Origin: Apoderus coryli
Lineage: Eukaryota > Arthropoda > Insecta > Coleoptera > Attelabidae
Length of the DNA stretch: 64,000 bases
Assembly: GCA_911728435.2 (NCBI GenBank)
Contig: OU452205.1
Span: 4,408,260-4,472,259 of the forward strand
Reading direction: 5' to 3'
The notes beneath the pieces are model-generated. The model did not search any database. It was not told the origin of the DNA and saw only the letters and a program-made list of their open reading frames with translations. Made by a program: the position numbers and the translations under genes. Positions 22,440-32,519 of the stretch are shown here, one piece after another (within the stretch, counting starts at the first letter, position 1; each line of letters starts with the position of its first letter).

Positions 22440-23777
22440 ATATGCGCGTATTTACAATAATCTGTGTAACGATATCTCTGTGTTTCAACATGGATTTATG
22501 AATCATAGATCTACAATTACCAATCTTACACACATTGGCCAAGAGATATCGGAAATCTTGGATTGTGGTGGTCATGGATTTTTCGAAGTCGTTTGACAGA
22601 ATGGATCACGGTGTGTTGGTTAACAAGTTAAATCAATTTGGCTTCGCGAATGCCTTGATTAGACTAATAGTGTCTTACTTGAGTGGCCGCAGTCAATTTG
22701 TTTATTATAGCGGACATACATCCAATGACTATACAATGACATCAGGGGTTCCGCAAGGCTCCAATTTGGGTCCCCTGCTTTTTCTTTTATTTATCAATGA
22801 CCTAGTCGAAACTATTCAGGCAGGAAAGCTTTTGTTTGCTGATGATCTTAAAATTTTTAAACCAATTACAACTAGGTAGGATTGCTTGGCGTTGCAGAAC
22901 GATCTGAATAACTTGTGCGACTGGTGTGGCATAAACAAACTATCCCTAAATATAGCAAAGTGTAAATGCGTCACTTACTCTCGGAAGAACAAATTCATTG
23001 TTAATTTATAAACACTGAACGGCATTTGTTTGTCTCGATCAGTCTTGGTTACTGACCTCGGAGTGATATTTAATTCGAGACTCACATTTAATAAGCACAT
23101 TAGAACCAGAATTCAGGAAGCAAGTCGTATATATGGCTTCTTAGTGCGAAGTTGTAAGGGATTTGTAAGTGTCGATGCTCTTATTGCCCTTTATTTTGCC
23201 TATGTTCGCTCTAAATTATAGTATGGATCTATCATTTGGTCCCCATTTTATTCATATCATAAGCAGTCATTAGAAAAAATACAACGTAAATTTTTGAAAT
23301 ATTTGGTCTGGAAGCAGGATGGCGCTTATCCAACTCGAGCATACGATCAGGGACTTCTTTTAGCTCGATTTTGTTTTGTCATCTTTAATGTTTTTGTATA
23401 TTATTCTCCATAACAAGGTGGATTGTTCTTATATTCTTTCAAAACTAAACTTTAATATTCCCAGAATTTCCACTAGACATGATTGTTTGTTTAGATGTGA
23501 GCGTGCTAGGACTAATGTCCTCTTGAGATCCCCACTCTATGTAATGACTGTTAAATTTAATGAATTAAGTCACTGTTTTGATATATTTTTTGATAGTGTC
23601 AGTAAATTAGAACGTGTTATTCATGCGGCTTTGGAATTTTGATGTTCTTTTTTTTTTCTTAAATTAAATCTAGAATTTAAGATATGAATGTAATAAAGTT
23701 TTTGTATCTAGGAATTGTCCTGTAAAGTGATTTTGTATCTCTCTTGGACAATAAAGCTATTATTATTATTATTTTTG
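22440..23777 (+). pseudogene. 5'-truncated non-LTR retrotransposon, family 1 copy
   Basis: The reverse transcriptase is recognisable from QHGFMNHRSTITNLTHI onward: VVVMDFSKSFDRMDHG (motif A), TSGVPQGSNLGPLLFLLFIN (motif B), LLFADDLKIF (catalytic FADD), then LSLNIAKCKCVTYSR and FLVRSCKGF. Frameshift near 22555 and stops near 22877, 23010 and 23221 kill it. The 3' end is GGACAATAAAGCTATTATT followed by ATT repeats to about 23777. Its protein closely resembles the longer copy at 57600-59512, so both belong to one jockey/CR1-superfamily element. Confidence 0.85.
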
Positions 23778-23789
23778 ACACAGCAGAAA

Positions 23790-24160
23790 GTTATACAGGG
23801 TTGATCGTGATCGTTGGATTGCATATGTTTTTTTTAAGCAAGCCGCAATTCGAATTCTTTGATCACGTTTCATTTCAGGGGATATTTGTTGAGGTTGACA
23901 CACATTTCAGTACTGTCCGGGTTATTTACATACACGCTTTGTTTTAGATAACAAAAGGGGTTAGGTCACGCAACCTAGCAGGTCATTGGATTTCACTCCT
24001 TCGCTAAAATCTATTGGCGCGCAATTACTTGGTTTAATTTTAAATATTGACGTACTTTTATACTAAGGTGTCGAGGTGCACCGTCTTGTTGAATCCCAAT
24101 TGAATCTTCTGGAAGGTTGGGTTATGTTCATTTGGAAATATACGACATACATAATTCAGG
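23790..24160 (-). pseudogene. IS630-type transposase, C-terminal relic
   Basis: On the minus strand from about 24140 the reading IQQDGAPRHLSIKVRQYL matches the second catalytic-Asp region of insect IS630-type transposases (WFQQDGAPPHxxxxVRxYL). Further on, a frameshifted LKQSVYVNNP and ISPEMKRDQRIRIAACLKK resemble their C-terminal LKSxVYxxxP and ISPEMLxxV segments. The DLTPLDFF region is badly decayed. Evidence is patchy but the order is right. Confidence 0.4.
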
Positions 24161-24179
24161 AATCAATTCATTTCTTATA

Positions 24180-24570
24180 AGGGGTGATTTCTCAGGTCAT
24201 TTTGTAAAAAAAAGGTCAATACCCCAAATTGAATTTGGGGTGTACTAAAATTACTGTTCATTTGCAACCCGAAGATAAATATTAATACAAAAAAATAATC
24301 TCTCGCGGCTACGTCTAGAATATAGGCTGGATGATTTATCATACCACAGCCCACTTTGTGCAACACGACTCTTATGTACCGGAGAATTGTCAACACTCCT
24401 TTCGTTAATTCTCTGCTCATTTTTCTCTCATTGCTTCTTTTAACTGTTCTAAGATTGAAGCGTAGTATAGTCCAGTTATAGAAACACCTGTGTCATTATA
24501 ATCAATCAGCAGGATAGAGTGATTATCATATACCATGCTTCAAAAGCCCATTCCATTTGTTTTCCTGATG
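24180..24570 (-). pseudogene. Mariner-like transposase relic
   Basis: The minus strand reads VYDNHSILLIDYNDTGVSIT, then GLYYASILEQLKEAMREK, matching the mariner block that precedes the second catalytic Asp. A shifted frame gives NSPVHKSRVAQSGLW, equivalent to QDNAPVHKSxVAxxxL. HPAYILDVAARDYFF corresponds to HPAYSPDLAPSDYFLF with the third Asp kept. Stops and frameshifts make it inactive, and N- and C-terminal parts are missing. It is not the mellifera-type mariner at 60268. Confidence 0.6.
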
Positions 24571-24655
24571 GTAACTTTCTAATGGCCGGTTTTCTATTTT
24601 GCTTGAGGACGATAGTTCAATGATTAGTTACCTAAATAAGATAAAACTTGGTATA

Positions 24656-24842
24656 TACAGGGTGTTCTATGGTGACGGCCCATTGAAATATTTCGGACAC
24701 TACTTTGAATTGAATTTGGAAAATTTTGGTATATGTATTGCCAAATATGGTCTATTCGAATATCATAATACCAACCGCTTAGCACTTCCGGTTATACCGG
24801 AAGTTGGTAGTGCCTTTGTTATTTTAAATAGAACACCCTATA
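24656..24842 (+). repeat. Palindrome C, left arm
   Basis: This segment begins TACAGGGTGTTCTATGGTGA and ends TTAAATAGAACACCCTATA. Its part with ACTTTGAATTGAATTTGG is repeated in reverse complement at 26508-26610, and again at 31590-31680. It also contains the perfect small palindrome ACTTCCGGT-TAT-ACCGGAAGT at 24784-24804. A LINE fragment occupies the space between the two arms. Frames in the arms give a similar peptide (FELNLENFG), but this follows from DNA repeat identity. Confidence 0.65.
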
Positions 24843-25082
24843 TATTATGACATTTTTGGGTTCCACATAAGATTCTAGACATGTTTCATGTATCATGTCC
24901 TATACCTAAATACAGCCATTTTTGATGTATATCAAGATTTATGTCAAAACTGACATTTTAGGGCTCAATAATAATCACATTTTTTTCTTATAAAGAAGTC
25001 TTTAGCAATAATTTTGCAGGCGTGTTATTATTAAATAAGGTCTCCTTTTTCCGATACGTACAACATTTTCTGATTTATTAAT

Positions 25083-25270
25083 ACAGGGTGGTCAAAAAAT
25101 TATACTGAAAACGATGTTATAAAAACAGTCGAAAGTCAGTTTTTTCAAATGGAACAGGTATATTTTTATCATTTTATGTTACGTATCATTAAAAACTAAA
25201 GAAACTTTCTAATAGGTTACTGATTTCGAAAATGCATAGTTTTCGAAATATCGGCAATGTAACATTTTTT
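25083..25270. other. Single CAGGGTG tip and spacer
   Basis: ACAGGGTG at 25083-25090 (TACAGGGTGGTC), followed by TTTTCAAATGGAACAGGTATA near 25142, which looks like a decayed opposite tip. If paired, this is a mini-unit of about 78 bp. Confidence 0.4.
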
Positions 25271-25274
25271 AGCA

Positions 25275-26515
25275 TTTTCACTATTCTCGTCCTATATTAC
25301 TTTGACTAATTAATTTAGTGTGCCATGGAAATAATACAATTTTTCTGCAGGATGTTCTTCTGTTAATCATATTAAGCCACTTTATGGTTGATAAGGTATG
25401 ACATATTCTATCAAACTTCCGTATTCCAAAAACCAATCGTAAGCATGAGTTCTGAAGTCGCTGGACACGCGCCGAATCAACCCGCAAATGACACGGACCG
25501 TAGACGTAATCACAGAAGTTCATATGCGACAGCACCAGTGATTCACACAACAACTTTCTCAGGCCAAATGAAAGTAATTTCCTAGCGGCATAGATACTCT
25601 TAAGGTTGGCATGGCCAATTTGAAGCTTTAATGTTATATGCTGAGTAAATCTTACAATGGGCTTATTTGTAAATAATTAGTCCCAAGCTCTTGGCATGAT
25701 CGGAGATTTGAATGGCCACACCATCCAGTGACAAGCGCATGGCAGATTCAACAGGGAGTCCAAAAAACAAAGCTGTTGATTTTGAAGGATTAACAACAAG
25801 GTCATGGCGCTTTGAAAGATCGGCCAGGGCCCCCAGATCACGGTTTATCCGCGCTTCTGCAATGGTCAGCTCCCCTCTCTCGAAGACATGAACAATCTGA
25901 GAGTCGTCAGCATACATTTCCATGTGGCAGTGCTGTAAGAATTCAGTAAAATTAGACGTGTAGATGGTATAGAGAATTGGTGATAAAATAGACCCCCGAG
26001 CAACTCCCCTGGTTAAACTCGCTGTGTCTGATATGCTGCCATTGAAAAAGACACACTGGGTCCACTAATATAATTACGAATCAGACGCGTTGCCGAGTCA
26101 TTGAAACCAACAAAATGCAGCACAGACAATAAGATGGCATGATTTACCATGTCGAATGCCTTAGAGTAATCGAGTAGAACCAGTACGGCGCACTCTGTTG
26201 TCAAGAGCGGACAGAACATCATCGGTTATATCAAGTAGAGCTGTACCGCAACTATATCCCGACCTAAAACCAGATTGAAAAAATGGCAGAATATTGTATT
26301 TATTCACATGGGCTTTCATTTGAGTTTCCATTGCCCTTTCCAAAACCTTAGACAGAGGAGGAAGAACAGTAATTGGTCTGAGATCCCTCAAACATTCTGG
26401 AGTGGTACATTTTGGAATTGGTCTGACAATACCTTTCTTCCATTCATCCGGAAATACGCTATTTTCTAGGCAGAAATTGACCACGTGAGTGTAGTACGGG
26501 ATAAGAGTTGGGGGT
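25275..26515 (-). pseudogene. Non-LTR retrotransposon RT relic, family 2
   Basis: Minus-strand frames in order: VNFCLENSVFPDEWKKGIV, LRDLRPITVLPPLSKVLERA, FFQSGFRSGYSCGTALLDIT; then VLVLLDYSKAFDMVNHAIL (motif A); then MYADDSQIVHVF (motif C, YADD) and VVNPSKSTALFFG; finally HMNFCDYVYGPCHLRVDS. This is the canonical order of a jockey-superfamily reverse transcriptase. The frames are broken at about 26222, 26013 and 25663. The 5' edge lies at the right arm of palindrome C, so the LINE probably inserted into that palindrome. No endonuclease, ORF1 or clear 3' tail is seen. Confidence 0.8.
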
Positions 26516-26610
26516 TATGATATTTATATAGACCATATTCTGCAATACATAAACCAAAATTTTCCAAATTCAATTCAAAGTAGTCTCCGTCAGCAGGACA
26601 CCCAATACTA
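26508..26610 (-). repeat. Palindrome C, right arm
   Basis: Reverse-complement match to 24660-24770, sharing AAATTTTCCAAATTCAATTC and GGACACCC. The outer tip is worn (GGACACCCAATA instead of GGACACCCTGTA). Confidence 0.65.
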
Positions 26611-26619
26611 ATGATGAGT

Positions 26620-28085
26620 AGAGTATATGTCGCGACTAAAAATATCCCCACCACTAACTTCCATTCGGATTATTCGGCGGAATTAAAAACGCACACCCTC
26701 TAGTTTATAATAACTATTCAACTTTATAGTGAAATTCGAATCTCTAGACAGCTTTAAAGTGAAATGGGAGAGGAAAAATTTGAAATAGGATTGCTTCTTG
26801 CTCGCATTTGGACAACCGCGTTGTGTTTTCTGAAACCTCGTCCTAACTCCTTATAGAGACACAAACTTTAAAGGTTGTCTGCGGTAAAGTTTCGGGGTCA
26901 CAAACCATAAAATGTTTTATAAATTTTCAGTTCAACGATCGTATTATTATTACACTAACCTACTATAGTTTTATCTAGACGATTTTTGCAAGCAAAAGAA
27001 CAAAGGCACATAACGAAGATGGGGTTGTATTATTCTTTGGTGTAATAAAACTTTTATGTATATATTTTGAACTTCATTTCCGATTCGTTTCGTCTAAGTT
27101 TTATAGGTTTATAAAAGGTTAAATAGACAAACTGGTGGGGAACATTTTGCTTATGCAGTGAAATACAATTGCGTAAGAAATTAAAATAAAATAAACAAAC
27201 CATTTTAATATTCATAAAACAAAATGTCTTAATAACTAAATTGCGTGTAGTCTGACCAATATTTTAGGCGACTAGTCCTTATTTGACTGAATTCTGAAGC
27301 AGTCCTAGAAGCACAATCCAGTGACGTATTTTTTTCTGCAGGTTGTCCGGAAAAAGGAGGGCAATCTAACCGCAGATTCCTTGAGCAAAAATAATATGAG
27401 TTTTAAAATGTCATTTTACTAGAGTTACATTTTCCTATTAAATAAACAAAAATACAATTTTACTGATTATAATCAATCAAATGTCTTTAAATCTTACCCA
27501 TGATTAAAATTATATCCGTCATTTCCGAAAAACATATAAAATGGTTTCGTCTACGATCCATTTTCGTTGTGTTTACTTATAAAATGTTAAAAATGCAGCA
27601 CAACCTGCCGAATAGTATGCCCAGTTGTATAAACCCAGTCAGCCGCGGGCATGCCAACGAAAAAGAGGAAGAGAGCGAAATCCAGTTGCGCGCTCGAAAA
27701 ACAAAAGCGTCGTTGTTGTTTGAATTTTTGAATTTTGACAAGTGTCAGAAAAATACTTAATACATTTTTGTTCTGTTAAAATGGTTGTTATATTTATCAT
27801 ATTATTTCATATTAGTTTTATTCTTAGTGTTAGATAACTTAAAAACTACTATTGTGACAACTAATTTGACAACAATAAAACACTGCTTAAGTAGGTATCC
27901 AAGGTAACACCAGAGTAGCTTGATATTTCAACATTATAAGATTAGCCAGAGCCGCCGAATCATCAAACAAAAGCCAATACTTTTCAAAATATCTCAAAAA
28001 CAAATGATTTGATCGAAATTTTATAAGAGTTAAAAAATAATCAAAAATACATAGTAACCTATAAAAATTTAGTTTAAAAGTCATT
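26620..28085. other. Mostly non-genic; GC-richer patch at 27620-27720
   Basis: No gene is supported. At 27640-27720 a GC-richer patch (AGCCGCGGGCATGCC, then GTTGCGCGCTCG) stands out. An 86-codon + frame at 27500-27760 spans it but has no domain I recognise. CAGCCGCGGGCATG also occurs near 42832. Confidence 0.4.
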
Positions 28086-28089
28086 AGCG

Positions 28090-28390
28090 TACGTAATAAA
28101 AACTTGGGGGGTCAATTGGTACTGAACATCCCGTATTTTGGCTATTAAGCAATTGTTTTTTGTGTGGTTTTTTTGGAAAGAAGTAGCTCTTTATGCTGAA
28201 GCAACACACTAAATTTGAATCCAATATCTCAATAAATACTAGAATTATTTAAAGATATTGGTATTAAATTTTCAAGTATATCGAACATGGAGGGCTAAAA
28301 TGAAAAATTAAATATTAAAACTCATATTATTTTTGCACAAGGAATCTGTGGTTAACGGATTGACCTCCTTTTTCCGGACACCCTGTATAA
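28090..28390. repeat. CAGGGTG-family fragment
   Basis: CACCCTGT at 28379-28386 ends a segment whose GGAATCTGTGGTTAACGGAT resembles GGAATTTGTGCTATTCCGTT at 53830-53849 and GAATTTGTGGTTAAGCGTTA near 29862, each followed by GGACACCCT. A worn opposite tip (CATCCCGTATT) lies near 28128. These three loci define one subfamily. Confidence 0.45.
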
Positions 28391-28744
28391 TAGCCAATTT
28401 ATCAGTAATTGATAAAATATTTTTTTTAATGGGAATCCCAGTTGGCTATGAACTTTTTCTGTACATCGAAGAGGTCCTTGAAAAACAGCGAGCGGTCAAT
28501 GCTTTATTTCTATTATCAAATTACTTCTGTCAGATTATTGGGCAAAAAGCGTCGCCTACGTGGAATTGATGAATCTTTCTTGTTCTGTATGGTTTAAATT
28601 TATGTTGTGCAATTGTCTTAAAAATGGTGGCTTTATTCTTGCGAAATTCTTTTGGGTTTTCATGTTAATTTTATGCCTGTCGTCGGCTGTTCTGTGTGTT
28701 TATAAGTTTCAACAAATTCTGTAATAGAAATATATAAAGGAACA

Positions 28745-29180
28745 CCAAAAAACTCCGAAACACACAACAAAACTTAAAACACGCTTCAACAAACTTAAGA
28801 AAGTACATCAAATCTGTAAGTTGTTGAAAAAAACTTGTTGACATGCTTATGTGCCATGGAAACTGCTAATTCTTTTGCAATAGTTTTTAATTTTTTTGTT
28901 GCTACACTTAATAAAGCATTATTTCTTTGAAACCAGTGTTTTTCCTTTAAGAATACAGATATCGGTATGAATCAAAAAACAAGTTGTTCAGAAAAGATGG
29001 GGCTTCAAAATGTTGCAAAAAAGATCATTATTCAGTCTTGAGTTTTTTCTACAGGGTGTTGAAAAGTTTAGGGTAAAATGTAACTTTTTGTGCACCCCTG
29101 TATAACAACAAATCCGTTGGAAAATTTTGAGGTTTCGATATGAAAAAATGATGAGAATAAAACGGCCTAAAACTTGAAAA
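28745..29180. repeat. Split copy of the Tc1 element's subterminal sequence
   Basis: At 28750-28796 and 29143-29170 the window repeats sequence from 15865-15945: CCGAAACACACAACAAAACT, AAAACACGCTTCAACAA, then AAATGATGAGAATAAAACGG. In the complete copy these pieces are adjacent; here about 345 bp separate them, including the mini-unit at 29050. A second, interrupted copy of the Tc1-like family is likely. Confidence 0.5.
29050..29102. repeat. 53 bp mini-unit with CAGGGTG tips
   Basis: Begins TACAGGGTGTTG and ends TGCACCCCTGTA (one extra C). Like the unit at 19660 it has no coding capacity. It sits between two pieces of a Tc1-like copy. Confidence 0.5.
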
Positions 29181-29310
29181 AAAAAATTGTTGCATTTTGT
29201 TCATAATAATAGTTTGTTTATTGTAATCATTGTTTAATTGATTGAATATTGTGTTTATTTTTTGTCTTGTAATTGTTTTTCTCAACTGTTAGACAATAAA
29301 TTGTATTTAC
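29180..29310 (+). repeat. LINE 3' tail with conserved stem-loop
   Basis: The string GTCTTGTAATTG, a short stem-loop, then CTGTTAGACAATAAA matches, in + orientation, the 3' ends of the LINEs at 43955 and 55871. No coding part is attached, so this is only a tail. Confidence 0.55.
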
Positions 29311-29314
29311 TTAT

Positions 29315-30045
29315 TTTCCACTATTTTCGTATTGTGAAACGTGTTAATTAAACATACACTTCTAGCAATAAATTCGCACATTCTTTTATGCAGTTTTAAT
29401 ATCGTTTACACGTCTATATTGCGCAAACATTATTGTGTCTAGTTTTTGCAAATCCTAAATATAAATGGTCTGGCATTAGAAAGCAGCTGCGAATGAGACA
29501 TTATTACGATTTTATGGAAAATAAAACAAAAAAAAGCGATGTCCTGTATGCTTGTTTTATGCTATTAATAATTAACATGTGGTGCAAAACGGTTGCAGCT
29601 GCCAAAATTTAACTAATTTTTTTAAATTGATGGACTTGATGATTAAATAACGAATTATATGCAAAATTTCGTTTATGAAAACTGTTACAGATGTAGATAC
29701 GAGGACAATTATTTATATTTGATATATTTTTCGCCTTAGGAGCATTCTGAAATTATTCCAGAAAAACGATATTAGCTTAATTAACTTTAGCGCCTTGTAG
29801 AAGTCAAACGAAGCAACATTGGCTATAGGTATATTTACCTCGATCGGCTTAACTTTAGTTGAAGAATTTGTGGTTAAGCGTTATACAGTCATTTCATGGA
29901 CACCCTATATATCTACATCTACTTAACTACGATTTTTTTTTACAATAACCCCGTTATTATGCACATCAACTTTTTATAGCAGATTTTGTAGACCAAATAT
30001 GTAATATTTTTTCAAACAAATTTTATGTACGAATATTTTTGTTCG
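29315..30045. other. Non-genic stretch with worn CAGGGTG debris
   Basis: A worn tip (GGACACCCTATATA) lies near 29899 at the end of a segment resembling 28340-28386. Otherwise nothing is supported. Confidence 0.4.
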
Positions 30046-30049
30046 TGCT

Positions 30050-30145
30050 TCCTCAAAATTCTTTGCTCTGGCAACCTTAGTTGGAGAGAAACATCTACCT
30101 CAAAATTCCCTAGTCTGGCAACCCTAGTTCGAGTGAAATAAACTA
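30050..30145. repeat. Short tandem duplication, period about 56 bp
   Basis: CTCAAAATTC followed by TCTGGCAACC(C/T)TAGTT is repeated twice in a row. Purpose unknown; probably slippage or an insertion duplication. Confidence 0.5.
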
Positions 30146-30265
30146 ACAGAGGGGAACTTTTCAGTCTTTGCGCGCCCGCTCCCCACTACCAAAATATCTT
30201 AAAGAGGAGAATTTTGATTTTCATTCAAAAATAGTACTTCAAAGTTTGGCCACCAGAGTCCAGCA

Positions 30266-30844
30266 TAGTGGTCGAGAAATATCGATAGTTTGGTATATCG
30301 AAACCAATCGATAGTTATTAAAAACAATCGATAGTTTTTACGTGGAATTTACGATATATCGATTGTTTTTAGGCAAACATTTTTTACCATATTTTAAATT
30401 AAATTTCATAATTATTTAGATTTTCTACAATGAATTATATTACGTATGTATGTGCAATATTGTGTTCCAGTTTTGTGCAAAATAATATCGATATATCTTG
30501 CCAAGTTAAAAAGGAGAAAAACCACATTTAAGAAAATATGACACTGCTCATAACATAACCTACACCTAGTCATTAGTTATTCATTTCTAATTTTTCTAAT
30601 ATTTACTATATGTTTTTGTGTAAATCTCGTGTAAATTAAGTTCGTATCGGTTTAATTTTCGTTTTCAATTTGAAATTTAATAATAAGGGGTCTTTAAGGT
30701 ACGACTATAAATAGGGCTCTTAGAAACGTTATTATTTAAGTTTCAAAACTATCGGCAACTATCGATAGTCAGAATTTCGATATATCGATAGTTGTCGATA
30801 TTTTTAAAAACATATCGGAAACTATCGATAGTTCTCGACCACTA
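30266..30844. mobile_element. hAT-like MITE with 8-bp TSD, rich in ATCGAT
   Basis: The element starts TAGTGGTCGAGAA and ends in the inverted TTCTCGACCACTA. It is flanked on both sides by the identical 8 bp GTCCAGCA (30258-30265 and 30845-30852). An 8-bp duplication with short inverted ends is the signature of the hAT superfamily. With 579 bp and no coding frame it is non-autonomous. It contains at least eight ATCGAT cores, mostly as ATCGATAG or TATCGATA, concentrated in the inverted arms. TATCGATA is the DRE motif bound by DREF in Drosophila; any binding here is speculation. Confidence 0.9.
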
Positions 30845-31044
30845 GTCCAGCACCTGGTGGTATGGTACATAGCGCTGACAGACTATCCTTATAAAAACAA
30901 TGGTTGGACTCACTAAATCGAGTTTTCGTTATAATTTTCAGTGCTTAAGACATAAGCGAGCTAATAAGTGTAGATTTTAAAATATTTTCTAGCATACCTA
31001 TTTCGGGGATCTATCTCTATGTCTACTATTTAATTTTGTACGTG

Positions 31045-31263
31045 AATAAAAAAAGCAATTGTGGTTAGAAAACACACACAAGGCAAAACATCGATTTTTA
31101 GGCCTCCTGTAGCCATCGAAATATGTGTCATATGTGGTGAATTTGGAAAGGATATGGAGTTTTGGTTTCGTTGCATAAAATCTGCAGTATGGGTTCATTC
31201 CGAATGATTTGATTGGGAGTCAACTGCAGGGTTCACATGCGATGATTGTCGACTTTTACAAAA
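31045..31263 (+). pseudogene. PHD-like zinc-finger tail of a DNA transposon
   Basis: The + strand reads ICVICGEFGKDMEFWFRC, then IKSAVWVHSE, a stop, then WESTAGFTCDDC. The pattern CxxC-(F/W)-xC-WxH-CxxC is a PHD-like finger seen at the C-terminus of several insect DNA transposases, for example some pogo/Tigger-like DDE_1 proteins. An upstream KHTQGKTSIFRPPV segment may be its linker. The stop inside the finger marks it as dead, and no catalytic domain is present. Confidence 0.5.
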
Positions 31264-31275
31264 AAAAAAAATTAT

Positions 31276-31345
31276 TGCCAGCGCTGGGATTCGAACCGAG
31301 AACCTTCCGCATGCGAAGCGCACGCTCTATCAATGCCACCAAAAA
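31276..31345 (-). repeat. tRNA-Ala-like sequence or SINE head
   Basis: The minus strand has a perfect B box (GGTTCGAATCC at 31287-31297) and GAGCGTGCGCTTCGCATGCG, giving an anticodon-like loop TTCGCAT (CGC, Ala) on a stem with one mismatch. It ends in a T run (31260-31271) able to stop RNA polymerase III. The acceptor arms do not pair and the D arm is poor, so this is not a functional tRNA. It is a tRNA pseudogene or the head of a tRNA-derived SINE. Confidence 0.55.
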
Positions 31346-31589
31346 CCCTTTATCAAATTAATGTATTATATTCTAATAAGAGTTGTAGGTTCCAACTACC
31401 TAACTGAAACTTTAAATGCAATTTTCTCGAGAATTACGGGGGTAAATATCAAAAGTATCCTATCGCTGTAAAGCATATAAAAATGCTTTAAAATGATGTA
31501 TCACTCGACCCCTACTGCTATTTGAAAATTTGGCGGTTGTGTCCACCCCTATCACAGGGCTCAAGCGATTTCAACCAAAAACACTCCCC

Positions 31590-31680
31590 AAAACTCATAC
31601 ACCAAAATTCAATTCAAGTTAGTCTCTGAAATATTCTTATAGGTCGTCACCATAGGACACCCTGTATATAGTCACTTCTC
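31590..31680 (-). repeat. Third copy of the palindrome C arm
   Basis: In reverse complement this starts TACAGGGTGTCCTATGGTGA, then has GACTAACTTGAATTGAATTT, matching 24656-24760. CACCCTGT lies at 31668-31675. A worn forward tip (TACAGGGTTATAAAG) follows at 31682. Confidence 0.6.
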
Positions 31681-31689
31681 ATACAGGGT

Positions 31690-32355
31690 TATAAAGACAA
31701 TAAAATTTGAAAGCTACTGACACTTTCATATATAGGGTGTCCTATTTAAGAAAACAAAGTTGATCTTGAACTTAAACAATAGGAATTCAAAAAAAAATTG
31801 GGTAAACTGTATTTAGCATCAAATTATTTCTAATTTTTATAAAAACAATTTTCACGTAATGTAATAGCATTGGATGGAATATGAAGGAAAAAATAAAATG
31901 ACAAAAAATTAAAATCACCCTGTATAAAGGAAACTAATCAAGTTAGCGACGTGTTAGTTTTTACTCAATATATTACAGCTTAAGCTGTAATTTACCCACG
32001 CTGTAGGTACATTCTAACATCAACCGACAGAAGGAACAAAAATATTTCTACATTCAGAGAAACTTATTTCAATAAATTCCTTACTTATCTCAAGAAACGT
32101 AACGTGTAAACATTTTTCAGGACGTCACTGCATTCTATATGAATTATTGGTCTCCAACTTTTCAACTTCACTTGTACAAAAAAAACCTTAAACAATGAAA
32201 ACAACAACCAGAGTGATACATACACGCAGCAAATTTTGAGAACCGCTGATATGCTGATTAGTGTAATAATTACAGTTAGGAATTTTATAAATCGAATGGT
32301 GAAAGTGGTAATTTTACTATAGCCTAAATACTTAATTTGCTAAAAAAAAGTAATT
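31690..32355. other. Non-genic stretch with CAGGGTG debris
   Basis: CACCCTGT at 31916-31923 and a TATAGGGTGTCC variant at 31731. No gene is seen before the tRNA. Confidence 0.4.
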
Positions 32356-32360
32356 TATAT

Positions 32361-32369
32361 AAAAAAAAA
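32361..32369 (-). terminator. RNA polymerase III terminator of tRNA-Tyr
   Basis: A run of nine T residues on the minus strand, two bases after the tRNA 3' end. This is the usual Pol III stop signal. Confidence 0.85.
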
Positions 32370-32370
32370 T

Positions 32371-32462
32371 TCCTTCGAGCCGGATTTGAACCAGCGACCT
32401 ATGGATAACTGAATTTACGAAACCACTACAGTCCACCGCTCTACCAACTGAGCTATCGAAGG
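32371..32462 (-). tRNA. tRNA-Tyr (GTA) with 19-nt intron
   Basis: The 92-nt minus-strand gene folds as a complete tRNA. The acceptor strands CCTTCGA and TCGAAGG pair; the D arm is AGCTCAGTTGGTAGAGC, the T arm CTGGTTCAAATCCGG, the anticodon GTA. A 19-nt intron (32407-32425) interrupts the anticodon loop one base after the anticodon, as in nuclear tRNA-Tyr genes of animals. Removing it leaves 73 nt ending in the discriminator A; CCA is not encoded. Boxes A and B are intact and a T9 terminator follows, so the gene looks functional. Among all features here it is the safest call. Confidence 0.97.
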
Positions 32463-32519
32463 ATATGAAAAACTTTGGTAAAATATGCGTTATACAGTAA
32501 ATTGGTAAATCCATTGCTT

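Noticed and set aside
24599..26654. Similar peptides (FELNLENFG, then AEYGL/AKYGL) in two frames
   Set aside because: They reflect DNA identity of the palindrome C arms; no start, domain or extended frame supports a gene.
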